A DNA stretch of 38,600 nucleotides from an uncultured Pelagibacteraceae bacterium (GTDB taxonomy: Bacteria; Pseudomonadota; Alphaproteobacteria; Pelagibacterales; Pelagibacteraceae). Below the pieces are notes generated by a model. It did no database searches. It was not told where the DNA came from and worked only from the letters and a program-made list of their open reading frames with translations. Location of the stretch: NCBI GenBank assembly GCA_902539165.1, contig CACBHY010000007.1, positions 1 to 38,600 on the forward strand, written 5' to 3'. Shown in pieces: positions 8,719-17,787 of this stretch. How positions within the stretch are numbered: the stretch's first letter is position 1; every line of letters begins with the position of its first letter. A program made the translations under genes and the position numbers.

Positions 8719-10770
8719 ATGGACATTAAAAGTAATTATAAATATTTATTATCAGATTTAACAGCATTAAAAGGTGTCGGAGTTAAAACAACAAATTTAC
8801 TTAAAAAGAAAAATATTAATAATTTATTTGATCTTTTGTGGAAACTTCCAAAATCTTATACAGATAGAAGTCTGTCTACAAAAATAAAAGATCTTAAAAT
8901 TGGTGAGAATCAAACAGTTACGGTTACACCTCAAAAATATTTATTTCCTAGAATAAGAAATTTACCCAATCGAGTTATTTGTGGAGATGATACTGGAAAT
9001 TTAGACTGTGTTTTTTTCAACAGTTACGAGGGATATGTAAAAAAAATTCTCCCACTAGGTAAGAAAATAACTATAAGTGGAAAAATTGGTTATTTTAAAA
9101 ACAAATATCAATTAACAAACCCAAAATATATATCTGAAGACTCTTCTCTAATAAAACAGGTACATAATCAGTACTCTTTAACAGAGGGAATATCTGAAAA
9201 AGTTTATAATAAAATTATTAACCAAATTATTAGTAAATTACCTGTGTTAGATGAGTGGCATTCTAATCAAATTGTTAAGAAATTTGGAAATTTAAGTTGG
9301 AATAATTCCATTATAGAACTTCATAAACCAGAGAATATTGGGAAATATAGAGATAATTTTTATCAAAGACTCGCTTATGACGAAATATTTTCAACTTTTT
9401 TGGTAAATTCTGAAATAAGAAAAAAAATTAAAAAAATTAAAAAAAAGAGAAAAAAAATTAATTTTAATTTACAAAATGATTTAATAAATAAGTTATGTTT
9501 TTCTTTGACAAATGACCAAGTAAATTCCCTAAAAGAAATTAATCAAGATTTAAGTACATCGACTAAAATGTTTAGACTTTTACAAGGTGATGTTGGAAGT
9601 GGTAAAACAATTATTGCACTTCTTTCAGCTCACAATACCATAAACTCAGGCTACCAAGTTGCTTTTATGGCTCCAACAGAAATATTAGCTCGACAGCATT
9701 ATAATTTAGCAAAAGAAATTTTTCCTAATAATATAAAAATTGAACTAATTTCAGGAAAATACGATTATAAAAATAAAAAAATAATTTTAGAAAAATTAAA
9801 AAATAATGAAATTGATATAATTTTTGGTACACACGCAATATTTCAAAAAAAAGTCAGCTATAAAAATCTTGGATTAATTATTATCGATGAACAACACAAG
9901 TTTGGTGTTAATCAAAGAAAAAAGTTATCTGATAAAGGTGGTGATGATTGTGATGTTTTATTGATGACAGCTACACCAATACCACGAACTTTAACCATGA
10001 CAATGTATGGTGATATGGATTTATCAATAATAAAGGAAAAACCTAAAACTAGAAAACCAATTAAAACATATAGTAAATTAGAGAGCAGAATTAATGATGT
10101 TCTCAAATTTATTAAAAAAGAGATAAATTCAGGAAATCAAATTTTTTGGGTATGTCCTTTAATAGAAGAGTCTAAAAAATTAGATCATACTTCTGCCGTT
10201 AATAAATTTAAATTTTTAAAAAAATTATTTCCAAATCAGGTTTTATTATTACATGGAAAAACTGAAATAAATGAAAAAGAAAAAATATTAACTAATTTTC
10301 AAAAAAATAAATTCCAAATTCTAGTTTCAACAACAATTATTGAAGTCGGAATTGACTTTCCAAATGCAAACGTAATAATTATAGAAAATGCCAATAAGTT
10401 TGGTTTATCTCAACTTCATCAATTAAGAGGCCGAGTAGGACGTGGTGATAAAGAGTCAACATGTATATTAATGTTCAAGTCAAATTTATCTGAGAATGCA
10501 AAAAAACGAATTAATATATTAAAACAAAGTAATGATGGTTTTTTAATATCTGAGGAAGATATGAAAATTAGAGGTTTTGGTGACCTACTGGGTTTCAAAC
10601 AAAGTGGTATTAAGAATTTTAAGTTAGCTGACCCTATTCATAATAGTGATCTTTTTTTACTCGCAGAGAAAGAGATTAAAAGAATTGAAAATGCTAACGA
10701 AGATATCAGTAGGTTTAAACCGCTGATCAAACTTTATGATAGAGCAGATATTATAAATGATATTGTTTAA
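8719..10770 (+). CDS. recG: ATP-dependent DNA helicase RecG
   Basis: This 683-aa helicase remodels stalled replication forks and Holliday junctions. An N-terminal wedge/OB domain begins with LKGVGVKTTNLLKK and covers about 1-200. The Walker A motif GDVGSGKT is near 290-297, the DEQH box is at 390-393, TATPIPRT follows, and the C-terminal helicase half has QLHQLRGRVGRG. The RecG C-terminal translocation region with the GDLLGFKQSG segment is present. A lysine-run linker (about 235-247) reflects the AT bias. The gene converges on the DUF502 gene with a 4-bp overlap (stop codons share TTAA). Confidence 0.97.
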   Translation: MDIKSNYKYLLSDLTALKGVGVKTTNLLKKKNINNLFDLLWKLPKSYTDRSLSTKIKDLKIGENQTVTVTPQKYLFPRIRNLPNRVICGDDTGNLDCVFFNSYEGYVKKILPLGKKITISGKIGYFKNKYQLTNPKYISEDSSLIKQVHNQYSLTEGISEKVYNKIINQIISKLPVLDEWHSNQIVKKFGNLSWNNSIIELHKPENIGKYRDNFYQRLAYDEIFSTFLVNSEIRKKIKKIKKKRKKINFNLQNDLINKLCFSLTNDQVNSLKEINQDLSTSTKMFRLLQGDVGSGKTIIALLSAHNTINSGYQVAFMAPTEILARQHYNLAKEIFPNNIKIELISGKYDYKNKKIILEKLKNNEIDIIFGTHAIFQKKVSYKNLGLIIIDEQHKFGVNQRKKLSDKGGDDCDVLLMTATPIPRTLTMTMYGDMDLSIIKEKPKTRKPIKTYSKLESRINDVLKFIKKEINSGNQIFWVCPLIEESKKLDHTSAVNKFKFLKKLFPNQVLLLHGKTEINEKEKILTNFQKNKFQILVSTTIIEVGIDFPNANVIIIENANKFGLSQLHQLRGRVGRGDKESTCILMFKSNLSENAKKRINILKQSNDGFLISEEDMKIRGFGDLLGFKQSGIKNFKLADPIHNSDLFLLAEKEIKRIENANEDISRFKPLIKLYDRADIINDIV

Positions 10771-11381
10771 GATTTTGATGATGTTCCTGCAGATACTATA
10801 AATTTAGATGCTTCTTCAAATGACATATTTAGATAAATAACATCATCAACTGGAAACATTAATAAAAAACCACTTGTTGGATTTGGTGTTGTAGGAACAA
10901 AAACATTTATCAATTTTTTATTAGTTTTTTTTGCCATTTCACCAGTGTTTTCTTTTGTAGCAAAACCTACAGCCCAAACTCCCTTTCTTGGATATTCAAT
11001 TAAAACTACACTTTTTTGACTATCGTCTTTTTTAGAAAATGTTTCTGTCATTTGAACTATTGCAGAATATACAGTTCTTAAAAAAGGAATTCTTTTAAAC
11101 AAATCATCAATTAATTTTAAAATTCTTCTACCAAAAAAAGAAAGAGATAAACCACCAACCAAAGTAATAAATATAATTGAAATTAATATCTCTACGCCAG
11201 GTATATTAAAAGGCAAGTAACTGTTCGGATTTATGTTTGAAGGTATTAGATTTGATGAAATACCAATTAGAATTTTAGATAAGTATAATGTAAACCCAAT
11301 AGGTATTAAAACAACAACGCCAGCTATAAAGTAGTTTCTTAAAGTTAAAGATACTGATTTTTTTGAACTTTTTTTAGTCAT
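10767..11381 (-). CDS. DUF502 membrane protein
   Basis: A 204-aa protein of the DUF502 family, function unknown. Two transmembrane segments are seen (about 14-38 and 58-82), followed by a soluble domain with FFGRRILKLIDDLFKRIPFLRTVYSAIVQ and VLIEYPRKGVWAVGFAT, then VFVPTTPNPTSGFLLMFP, all characteristic of DUF502. The protein is tail-to-tail with recG, sharing 4 bp. A possible 25-aa membrane peptide gene lies 3 bp upstream in the same direction. Confidence 0.88.
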   Translation of the reverse strand: MTKKSSKKSVSLTLRNYFIAGVVVLIPIGFTLYLSKILIGISSNLIPSNINPNSYLPFNIPGVEILISIIFITLVGGLSLSFFGRRILKLIDDLFKRIPFLRTVYSAIVQMTETFSKKDDSQKSVVLIEYPRKGVWAVGFATKENTGEMAKKTNKKLINVFVPTTPNPTSGFLLMFPVDDVIYLNMSFEEASKFIVSAGTSSKS

Positions 11382-11384
11382 TTT

Positions 11385-11462
11385 TTAACTGTAGCTTGCA
11401 TAAACAACAAAAAGAATTGCAATGATAAATAATACAATTAATATTTTATTGTTAAGATTCAT
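11385..11462 (-). CDS. Possible 25-aa single-pass membrane peptide
   Basis: A short reading frame starts at ATG 11460-11462 and stops at 11385-11387. The product is 25 aa with a polar Asn/Lys start (MNLNNK), a continuous hydrophobic stretch (ILIVLFIIAILFVVYA) and SYS at the end, so it would form one membrane helix. It ends 3 bp before the DUF502 start and could be cotranslated with it. No Shine-Dalgarno is visible. AT-rich DNA yields such frames by chance, so this needs conservation or expression data. Confidence 0.3.
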   Translation of the reverse strand: MNLNNKILIVLFIIAILFVVYASYS

Positions 11463-11491
11463 TAAAGTAAATATTATCAATTTTAATAGAT

Positions 11492-12328
11492 ATGAATAGA
11501 AGAAAATTTTTGTCTTATGTTGGTTGTGGATGCTGCAGCTTAATACTGCCATCTTGTACAACTACTCCTATAACAGATAGAAAACAGTTAAAATTAATTC
11601 CTGAAGCAAAACTAAATGCGCAAGCTGCTAAAATTTATGAAAAGGTAAAAGAAAAAGAGAAAATGAGCAATGACAAAAAAACCCTAAATTCAATAAAAGA
11701 AATTGGAAAAAGAATGGAAGATTCGATCAGTGAATATTTTTATAGAGCTAATATAAATGATCCTACTGCCAATTTTGATTGGGAATATATTTTAATTGAT
11801 AATGATAAAATGAGAAATGCCTGGTGTATGCCTGGCGGAAAAATTGCTGTTTACACTGGTATACTCGATGTAACCAAAAATACTAATGGTTTAGCTGCAG
11901 TAATGGGTCATGAAGTTGCTCATGCAGTTGCGAAACATTCGGTAGAAAGAGCTAGTAGAGGTGTACTATTAAACACAGGAGCACGAATTATTGATATAGC
12001 AAGTGGAGGAGTATTGTCAGAAATCAATAGAACAACTGGTATGGATACAGTAGGTCTTTTAGCTCAGATAGGAATTATGAACCCATTTAATAGAAAACAA
12101 GAAAGTGAAGCTGATTATCTAGGAATGATTTTTTCATCTTTGTCTGGATATGATATTCGAGAGACTGTAAAAATTTGGGAAAGAATGAAAGAATTTAATA
12201 AAGGTAAAGAACCTGCACAATTTATGAGCACTCATCCATCGTCTGATACAAGAATTAAACAACTTAATGATTGGATGAATGATGTTATATTAGATTACCC
12301 GCCCATCGACATAGCTAAAGTTAGTTAA
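11492..12328 (+). CDS. M48-family metalloprotease lipoprotein (Oma1/LoiP-like)
   Basis: A 278-aa zinc protease of family M48. The N-terminus NRRKFLSY followed by a hydrophobic, Cys-rich segment and LPSC (C22) looks like a twin-arginine-type signal with a lipobox. The mature protein would be a membrane-anchored periplasmic lipoprotein. The zinc site is H140-E141-x-x-H144 (GHEVAHAVAKHS), with the third ligand E204 in ESEADYLG. The STHPSSDTRIKQL motif near the C-terminus is typical. The family is linked to envelope protein quality control. The stop codon at 12326-12328 directly abuts the CCA of the convergent tRNA-Lys. Confidence 0.92.
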   Translation: MNRRKFLSYVGCGCCSLILPSCTTTPITDRKQLKLIPEAKLNAQAAKIYEKVKEKEKMSNDKKTLNSIKEIGKRMEDSISEYFYRANINDPTANFDWEYILIDNDKMRNAWCMPGGKIAVYTGILDVTKNTNGLAAVMGHEVAHAVAKHSVERASRGVLLNTGARIIDIASGGVLSEINRTTGMDTVGLLAQIGIMNPFNRKQESEADYLGMIFSSLSGYDIRETVKIWERMKEFNKGKEPAQFMSTHPSSDTRIKQLNDWMNDVILDYPPIDIAKVS

Positions 12329-12404
<76 letters not shown>

Positions 12405-12430
12405 ACAATTTATTCAAAATGAATGATTGT

Positions 12431-12458
12431 TATATACAGATTTATTTTATTTTTTCAA
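12431..12458 (-). promoter_or_regulatory. Possible promoter for tRNA-Lys
   Basis: On the minus strand, a -35-like TTGAAA (12453-12458) and a -10-like TATATA (12431-12436) are separated by 16 bp, about 27 bp before the tRNA 5' end. A stronger -35 look-alike, TTGACA (12460-12465), lies too far (23 bp) from this -10. Confidence 0.4.
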
Positions 12459-12487
12459 ATGTCAATTTAGGCAAATATTAATTTTTA

Positions 12488-13600
12488 CTACAACTTATCT
12501 ATGTATTTATCATGAAATTTATCGAACGTACCTGACTCTATATTATCTCTAATAGAAGACATTAATTCTTGATAAAAGTTGATATTGTGCAGTGTCAATA
12601 GCATTGATGCTAGTATTTCATTTGTATTAAAAAGATGGTTTAGGTAATTTTTAGAATATTTGTTCAAGGTCAAATTATCACAATTAGAATCTAATGGTGT
12701 ATTATCATTTTGATATTTATTATTTTTAATATTTATTCTTCCTTCCCAAGTAAAGGCAAGTCCAGTTCTTCCAGATCTAGTCGGTAGAACACAATCAAAC
12801 ATATCAATACCACGTTTAACAGCTCCAAGAATATCAGACGGAGTACCAACTCCCATTAAATAATGCGGTTTATCATCAGGCAGATATTCTTTTACATCAT
12901 TTAAAACTGAAAACATTTCTTGTTGAGTTTCACCAACAGCAAGACCACCTAATGCGTAACCATCAAAACCTATATTCATTAATTCTTTTAATGACTTAAT
13001 TCGTAAATCCTTAAATAACCCTCCTTGTACAATACCAAATAGAGCCTTGTGTCGATTTATACCAAATGCCTTTTTTGACCTTTCTGCCCAATACAAAGAT
13101 AGATCCATAGATTTTTTTATTAAATCATAATCATTAGTTTTTTTTGGGCACTCATCCATAATCATAACGATATCTGAATTCAAACCTAGCTGAACTCTTA
13201 TACTTTCTTCTGGACTTAAATAGAATTTTTTACCATCTACATGTGAATTAAATATGGCTCCTTTTTCACGATCAATTTTATTTAATTTCGAAAGTGACAT
13301 TACTTGGAAACCACCAGAGTCTGTTAAAATTGGTAAATCACAATTCATAAATTTATGAAGGCCACCAGCAGATTTAATTCGTTCAACACCTGGTCTAATC
13401 ATTAGATGATAAGTATTAGACAAAATTATCTGAGTACCTGTTTTTTTTATGTCATCAATTGTACAAGCTTTTACGGTTGCCTGTGTACCAACAGGCATAA
13501 AGGCTGGTGTGTTTATACTACCACGGTGTGTTTCTATAACACCTGATCTAGCAAACTTATCTTTTTTATGAACTTTAAAGGCAAAATTTTTTAATGCCAT
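12488..13600 (-). CDS. tgt: Queuine tRNA-ribosyltransferase with incomplete zinc site
   Basis: This 370-aa TIM-barrel enzyme would exchange guanine-34 for preQ1 in GUN-anticodon tRNAs, the entry step of queuosine modification. The general-base Asp is D94 (LTDSGGFQVMSL), and the nucleophile is D269 in FDCVLPTRSGRTG. Substrate-binding FGIVQGG and the YALGGLAVGE segment are intact. The C-terminal zinc site normally has CxCxxC plus His. Here C307 and H338 (TLHNINFY) remain, but the second and third Cys are N309 and L312 (NCDNLTLNKYS). The rest of the C-terminal domain aligns well, so this is substitution, not truncation. It is last in the ssb-gyrA-coaD-ppi operon; queA, often adjacent in relatives, is absent here. 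Confidence 0.93.
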   Translation of the reverse strand: MALKNFAFKVHKKDKFARSGVIETHRGSINTPAFMPVGTQATVKACTIDDIKKTGTQIILSNTYHLMIRPGVERIKSAGGLHKFMNCDLPILTDSGGFQVMSLSKLNKIDREKGAIFNSHVDGKKFYLSPEESIRVQLGLNSDIVMIMDECPKKTNDYDLIKKSMDLSLYWAERSKKAFGINRHKALFGIVQGGLFKDLRIKSLKELMNIGFDGYALGGLAVGETQQEMFSVLNDVKEYLPDDKPHYLMGVGTPSDILGAVKRGIDMFDCVLPTRSGRTGLAFTWEGRINIKNNKYQNDNTPLDSNCDNLTLNKYSKNYLNHLFNTNEILASMLLTLHNINFYQELMSSIRDNIESGTFDKFHDKYIDKL

Positions 13601-13608
13601 CCAAAAGA

Positions 13609-14169
13609 TTATTGTGATTTAAAACTTATGATCTTATCTGGATCTGATACAGATCCATTATTGCTTTCATCACCTCTTTTAATTTTGTCCACTAAATCCA
13701 TTCCTTCAATTACTTTACCAAAAACAGTGTATTGTCTGTCTAAAAAAGGTGCTGGTTTAAAACATATAAAAAATTGACTATTTGCACTATTTGGATCTGA
13801 AGATCTAGCCATTGATAAAGTTCCTCTATCATGGGGTAAACTGCTAAATTCTTGCTCCAAATCTGGTAAATCAGATCCTCCCATTCCAGCTCTTCTTAAA
13901 TCAAAATCTTTAGACTCTGAATTACCAAACTTAACGTCTCCAGTTTGAGCCATAAATCCATCAATAACTCTGTGAAAAACAACATTATCGTATTTGCCAT
14001 CGTTTGCTAGTTCTTTAATTCTTTTTACGTGATTTGGAGCCACATCTGCAAATAACTCTATTTTCACATCTCCATCTTTTAATTTTAAGATCATTATATT
14101 CTCCTCAGCTATTGATTGATTGGTAATAAAAAAAAATAAAATAAATAAATTAATTAAAATTTTATTCAT
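13609..14169 (-). CDS. ppi: Cyclophilin-type peptidyl-prolyl isomerase with signal peptide
   Basis: A 186-aa cyclophilin. Residues 1-21 form a Sec signal peptide (ending QSIA, followed by EEN). The catalytic domain shows NVVFHRVIDGFMAQTGD, AMARSSDPNSANSQFFI-type segments (SMARSSDPNSANSQFF) and FLDRQYTVFGKVIEGMD, so the active-site Arg and Phe are present. It is predicted to fold proline-containing periplasmic proteins. It overlaps coaD by 8 bp. A GAGGAG followed 6 nt later by an in-frame ATG (Met26, 14092-14094) could start a 161-aa cytosolic form; see the separate site entry. Confidence 0.94.
   Translation of the reverse strand: MNKILINLFILFFFITNQSIAEENIMILKLKDGDVKIELFADVAPNHVKRIKELANDGKYDNVVFHRVIDGFMAQTGDVKFGNSESKDFDLRRAGMGGSDLPDLEQEFSSLPHDRGTLSMARSSDPNSANSQFFICFKPAPFLDRQYTVFGKVIEGMDLVDKIKRGDESNNGSVSDPDKIISFKSQ
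14092..14106 (-). promoter_or_regulatory. Shine-Dalgarno-like site and internal start in ppi
   Basis: On the minus strand GAGGAG (14101-14106) precedes ATG (14092-14094) by 6 nt, inside ppi and in frame. The purines also encode Glu22-Glu23 right after the signal-peptide cleavage site, so the match may be coincidence. Initiation here would give exactly the length of a cytosolic PpiB (161 aa). Confidence 0.35.
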
Positions 14170-14656
14170 ATTTTTCTTTTAAAGTTTTGATAGTACTTTT
14201 AGTGGTGAATTTCTTAATATCACCGTTTAATTTTACAATCTCTTTAACAAATCTAGAAGAGATTATCTGATTTTCAACATCTGACATTAAAAAAATAGTT
14301 TCAATATTCTGATTTAATTTTCTATTCATTCCAGCTAATTGGAATTCGTACTCAAAATCCGACACAGCTCTTAATCCCCTTAAGATAATATTTGATTTAT
14401 ATTTTTTACACAAATCTGTAGTTAATGAGCTAAAAGATACAATTATAATTTTTTTTTTGTTAAGTTTTAAATCCTTAAATAGAGCTTTGTTGACTATCTC
14501 AATTCTCTCCTCAGAACTAAACAGATAATTTTTACTGCTAACATCAGATACACCAACAACAATCTTATCAAATAATTTTAAGGCTTTTTTTATTACATCT
14601 ATGTGCCCATAGGTGATTGGATCAAATGTGCCTGGGTATATAGCTATTTTGCTCAT
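14162..14656 (-). CDS. coaD: Phosphopantetheine adenylyltransferase
   Basis: A 164-aa nucleotidyltransferase that makes dephospho-CoA from 4'-phosphopantetheine and ATP. Signature GTFDPITYGHIDVI (the TxGH motif) is at residues 9-22, ILRGLRAVSDFEYE is in the middle, and ISSRFVKEI matches the C-terminal ISSTxVRE-type motif. Length is normal (about 160). It starts 4 bp after gyrA, which precedes it in many alphaproteobacteria. Confidence 0.96.
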   Translation of the reverse strand: MSKIAIYPGTFDPITYGHIDVIKKALKLFDKIVVGVSDVSSKNYLFSSEERIEIVNKALFKDLKLNKKKIIIVSFSSLTTDLCKKYKSNIILRGLRAVSDFEYEFQLAGMNRKLNQNIETIFLMSDVENQIISSRFVKEIVKLNGDIKKFTTKSTIKTLKEKYE

Positions 14657-14660
14657 AATA

Positions 14661-17240
14661 TTAAATCAAGTTATCGTCTATTTTAATAGCAGACACAACT
14701 TTTTCCTCACCGGATAATTTAATAATTCTTACGCCTTGTGTATTTCTACCGGCAGTTCTGATTTCTTTAACAGCAACTCGTATAACTCTACCTTTGTTAG
14801 TTGATATTAAAATTTCGTCACCCTCATTAACAGGGAATGAGGATGTAATGTTTCCATTTCTTGGTGAATTAACAATGCCAATGATACCTTTGCCACCCCT
14901 GTTTGTAACTCTGTAGTCAAAATGAGAGGTTTTTTTTCCAAATCCATTTTCACTTATTGATAAAACAAATTTCTCTTTTGCATGTAATTCAGATTTTTCA
15001 TCTTTAGATTTTTTTCCATTTTTTTTAATTTTATCACTATTAATAACAGATAAGGAAACTATTTGATCATTCGGTGATAACTCAATTCCCTTAATACCTT
15101 TTGAAGATCTTCCTTTAAAAACTCTTAATTTTTTTGCTTCAAAACGTATACATTTACCAAATTTTGTACTTAAAATTACATCTTGATCATATTTACAAAT
15201 TTTAACCCCTACTATCTTGTCGTTGTTATCTAATTTCATCGCAATTTTCCCAGAGGCATTAATAGATGAAAAATCATCTAAACTATTTTTTCTAACTTTA
15301 CCAAGAGCTGTAGCAAAGATTATCTGATAATTTTTAGATTCAGTTTCATCTTCAGGCATTGGCATAATTGAGCTAATTGCTTGATGGCTCTTCAAAGGTA
15401 AAATATTAAATAAAGATTTACCCTTTGATGTAGATGATCCTTCGGGTATTTTCCAAGCTTTAACCTTGTAAACCAACCCTTCTGTAGAAAAAAACAAGAC
15501 TGAAGTATGTGTATTTACAGATAACGTTTGTATTACAGAGTCTTGGTCTCTAGTTGTAATTCCAGATTTACCTTTACCACCTCTTTTTTGTTTTTTAACA
15601 CCATCCAATGAGCCTCTTTTAATGTATCCTTGAAGTGTCACTGTAATGATTACAGATTCTTTTTGAATTGTTTCTTCAATATCGTAGTTTAAAACTGCAT
15701 CGATTATTTTAGTTCTTCTTGGTACAGCAAATTTTTCTTTAATATTTCTAAGCTCTTCACCTATCACTTTTAGTAACTCTTTTTTGGAAGATATAATTTT
15801 TTTAAAGTTTGCAATCAATTCTGCTAGTTTTTTTATTTCTACTTCAATTTCATTTATTCCAAGCGCAGTTAATTTTTGTAATCTTAATTCTAGAATAGCT
15901 AGAACTTGAGACTCAGATAAAGAATATAGGTTTTTGCCTTTTTTGCCTTCAACTAAGGAGATTAATTTTTGAGATTTATTAATTTTCCACTTAGTTTTTA
16001 ATATAGATCCTTTAGCATCATCAGGTGTTTTTGAGGATCTAATTATTTTTATAATTTTATCTAAATTTTCCACAGAAACTGATAGCCCTATTAGGATATG
16101 CGCTCGCTCTTCTGCTTTTTGTAAATCAAATTTTGTTTTTTTAATTACAACATCTTCTCTGAAAGATAAAAAGTTTGCTAAAAAATCTTTAAGTGTGCAA
16201 GTTTTAGGTTTGCCTTCAACAATAGCTAAAGTATTAAATCCAAAAGAGCTCTCAATTTGAGTATTCTTATAAAGTTGTCTTTTAATGGTTTCTGGTTCAA
16301 CACCATTTCTAAGATCAATAGCAACTCTAATTCCCTCTCTATTTGACTCGTCTCTTATATCTTTTATTCCTTCAATTTTTTTTTCTCTTACTAGCTGAGC
16401 AATTCTTTCATTTAAAACTGATTTGTTGACCTGATATGGTATGGAGGTAATTACTAGCCTTTCACGACCGTTTTTTTGCTGTTCTATTGAGACTTCGCCT
16501 CTAATTTTAAAAGAGCCTCTTCCATTTTTATAACCTTGTTTAATAATATCTTTCCCAATTATCACACCTCCGGTTGGAAAATCTGGTCCAGGAATATGCT
16601 TCATCAACTCTTTAATTTTAATGTCTTTGTCAGCGATAAGTGCCAAAGTTCCATCTATTATTTCACCTAAATTATGTGGAGGAATACTAGTTGCCATACC
16701 AACTGCAATACCACCAGCGCCGTTTACTAATAAATTTGGAAATTGAGCTGGTAAAACACTTGGTTCTTTTTCTGTTTCGTCATAATTACTCTTATAAGAA
16801 ACAGTATTTTTCTCAATATCATCAATTAAAAATTGTGAAACTTTTGATAAACGTGTTTCAGTATATCTCATAGCAGCAGCTGGATCTCCATCAATTGAAC
16901 CAAAGTTTCCTTGACCTTGCACCAAAGGCAGGCTCATTGAAAAATCTTGTACCATTCTAACAAGAGCATCATAAACTGATTGATCACCATGTGGGTGATA
17001 TTTACCAATTACATCACCAACTATTCTTGCAGATTTTCTAAATTGTTTAGACCAATCATAACCACCTTTATACATGGCGTATAAAATTCTTCGGTGAACA
17101 GGTTTAAGTCCATCTCTGATATCTGGAAGAGCACGACTTACTATTACACTCATGGCGTATGAAAGATATGATGAGCTCATCTCATCATGCATTGAGATTA
17201 ATTTAATATTATTATCTTTTGTTTCTTCAGATTTTTGCAT
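14661..17240 (-). CDS. gyrA: DNA gyrase subunit A
   Basis: This 859-aa type II topoisomerase subunit cuts and rejoins DNA during negative supercoiling. The catalytic Tyr is Y126 in [12 protein letters not shown]. The C-terminal beta-pinwheel carries the GyrA box as QKRGGKG, which separates GyrA from ParC. In the quinolone-binding helix, [15 protein letters not shown] puts Gln (Q87) where E. coli GyrA has Ser83, while the Asp87 equivalent (D91) is kept. It starts 5 bp after ssb and is followed 4 bp later by coaD. Confidence 0.98.
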   Translation of the reverse strand: MQKSEETKDNNIKLISMHDEMSSSYLSYAMSVIVSRALPDIRDGLKPVHRRILYAMYKGGYDWSKQFRKSARIVGDVIGKYHPHGDQSVYDALVRMVQDFSMSLPLVQGQGNFGSIDGDPAAAMRYTETRLSKVSQFLIDDIEKNTVSYKSNYDETEKEPSVLPAQFPNLLVNGAGGIAVGMATSIPPHNLGEIIDGTLALIADKDIKIKELMKHIPGPDFPTGGVIIGKDIIKQGYKNGRGSFKIRGEVSIEQQKNGRERLVITSIPYQVNKSVLNERIAQLVREKKIEGIKDIRDESNREGIRVAIDLRNGVEPETIKRQLYKNTQIESSFGFNTLAIVEGKPKTCTLKDFLANFLSFREDVVIKKTKFDLQKAEERAHILIGLSVSVENLDKIIKIIRSSKTPDDAKGSILKTKWKINKSQKLISLVEGKKGKNLYSLSESQVLAILELRLQKLTALGINEIEVEIKKLAELIANFKKIISSKKELLKVIGEELRNIKEKFAVPRRTKIIDAVLNYDIEETIQKESVIITVTLQGYIKRGSLDGVKKQKRGGKGKSGITTRDQDSVIQTLSVNTHTSVLFFSTEGLVYKVKAWKIPEGSSTSKGKSLFNILPLKSHQAISSIMPMPEDETESKNYQIIFATALGKVRKNSLDDFSSINASGKIAMKLDNNDKIVGVKICKYDQDVILSTKFGKCIRFEAKKLRVFKGRSSKGIKGIELSPNDQIVSLSVINSDKIKKNGKKSKDEKSELHAKEKFVLSISENGFGKKTSHFDYRVTNRGGKGIIGIVNSPRNGNITSSFPVNEGDEILISTNKGRVIRVAVKEIRTAGRNTQGVRIIKLSGEEKVVSAIKIDDNLI

Positions 17241-17245
17241 AGAAA

Positions 17246-17698
17246 CTAAAATGGAATTTCGTCATCCATGTCGTTAGGGACTTGAGAAGAGTCCTCCATA
17301 TTATTTTGTTGATTAGGATCGTTTTGAATACCCCCACCGCTACTGCCACCACCTAACATTGTTAATGAAGAATTGTATCCTTGAATAACAATTTCAGTAG
17401 AGTATTTATCCTGACCAGATTGTTCATCCTTCCATTTCCTTGTTGTAATTTGACCCTCTACATAAATTTGTGCACCTTTTTTTAGGTACTGTTGAACGAC
17501 GTTAACCAGACCTTCATTAAATACAACTATACGGTGCCATTCTGTTTTTTCCTTTTTCTCACCTGTATTTTTATCTTTCCAAGACTGACTAGTTGCAAGA
17601 CTTAGTCTCGCTACACTCTTACCATTTACCATTTGTTTGATTTCAGGGTCTGCGCCCAAACGACCAATTAATAACACTTTATTTAAACTTCCAGCCAT
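17246..17698 (-). CDS. ssb: Single-stranded DNA-binding protein
   Basis: A 150-aa SSB with an N-terminal OB fold ([38 protein letters not shown]), a short Gly/Gln/Asn-rich linker and the acidic tip DDEIPF, which recruits repair and replication partners. It is first in the ssb-gyrA-coaD-ppi-tgt operon. It diverges from uvrA across 89 bp, an arrangement also known from other proteobacteria. Confidence 0.98.
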   Translation of the reverse strand: MAGSLNKVLLIGRLGADPEIKQMVNGKSVARLSLATSQSWKDKNTGEKKEKTEWHRIVVFNEGLVNVVQQYLKKGAQIYVEGQITTRKWKDEQSGQDKYSTEIVIQGYNSSLTMLGGGSSGGGIQNDPNQQNNMEDSSQVPNDMDDEIPF

Positions 17699-17711
17699 AA
17701 TATTTTAATAT

Positions 17712-17740
17712 TTGTTTATTTAATTAAATAGATTTATACC
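17712..17740 (+). promoter_or_regulatory. Possible uvrA promoter
   Basis: A -35-like TTGTTT (17712-17717) and a -10-like TATACC (17735-17740) are spaced by 17 bp in the ssb/uvrA divergent spacer. No alphaproteobacterial LexA box (GAAC or GTTC direct repeats) is visible in the 89 bp. Confidence 0.3.
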
Positions 17741-17787
17741 ACAATTCTTCTGAATATTAATTTTATTAAGTCAAAGCAACAAAAATT

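Noticed and set aside
12460..12465. TTGACA as -35 of the tRNA-Lys promoter
   Set aside because: No -10 hexamer at 15-19 bp; the nearest good one is 23 bp away.
17699..17787. SOS (LexA) operator between ssb and uvrA
   Set aside because: No GAAC-N7-GAAC or GTTC-N7-GTTC motif and no enterobacterial CTG-N10-CAG palindrome was seen in the 89 bp.
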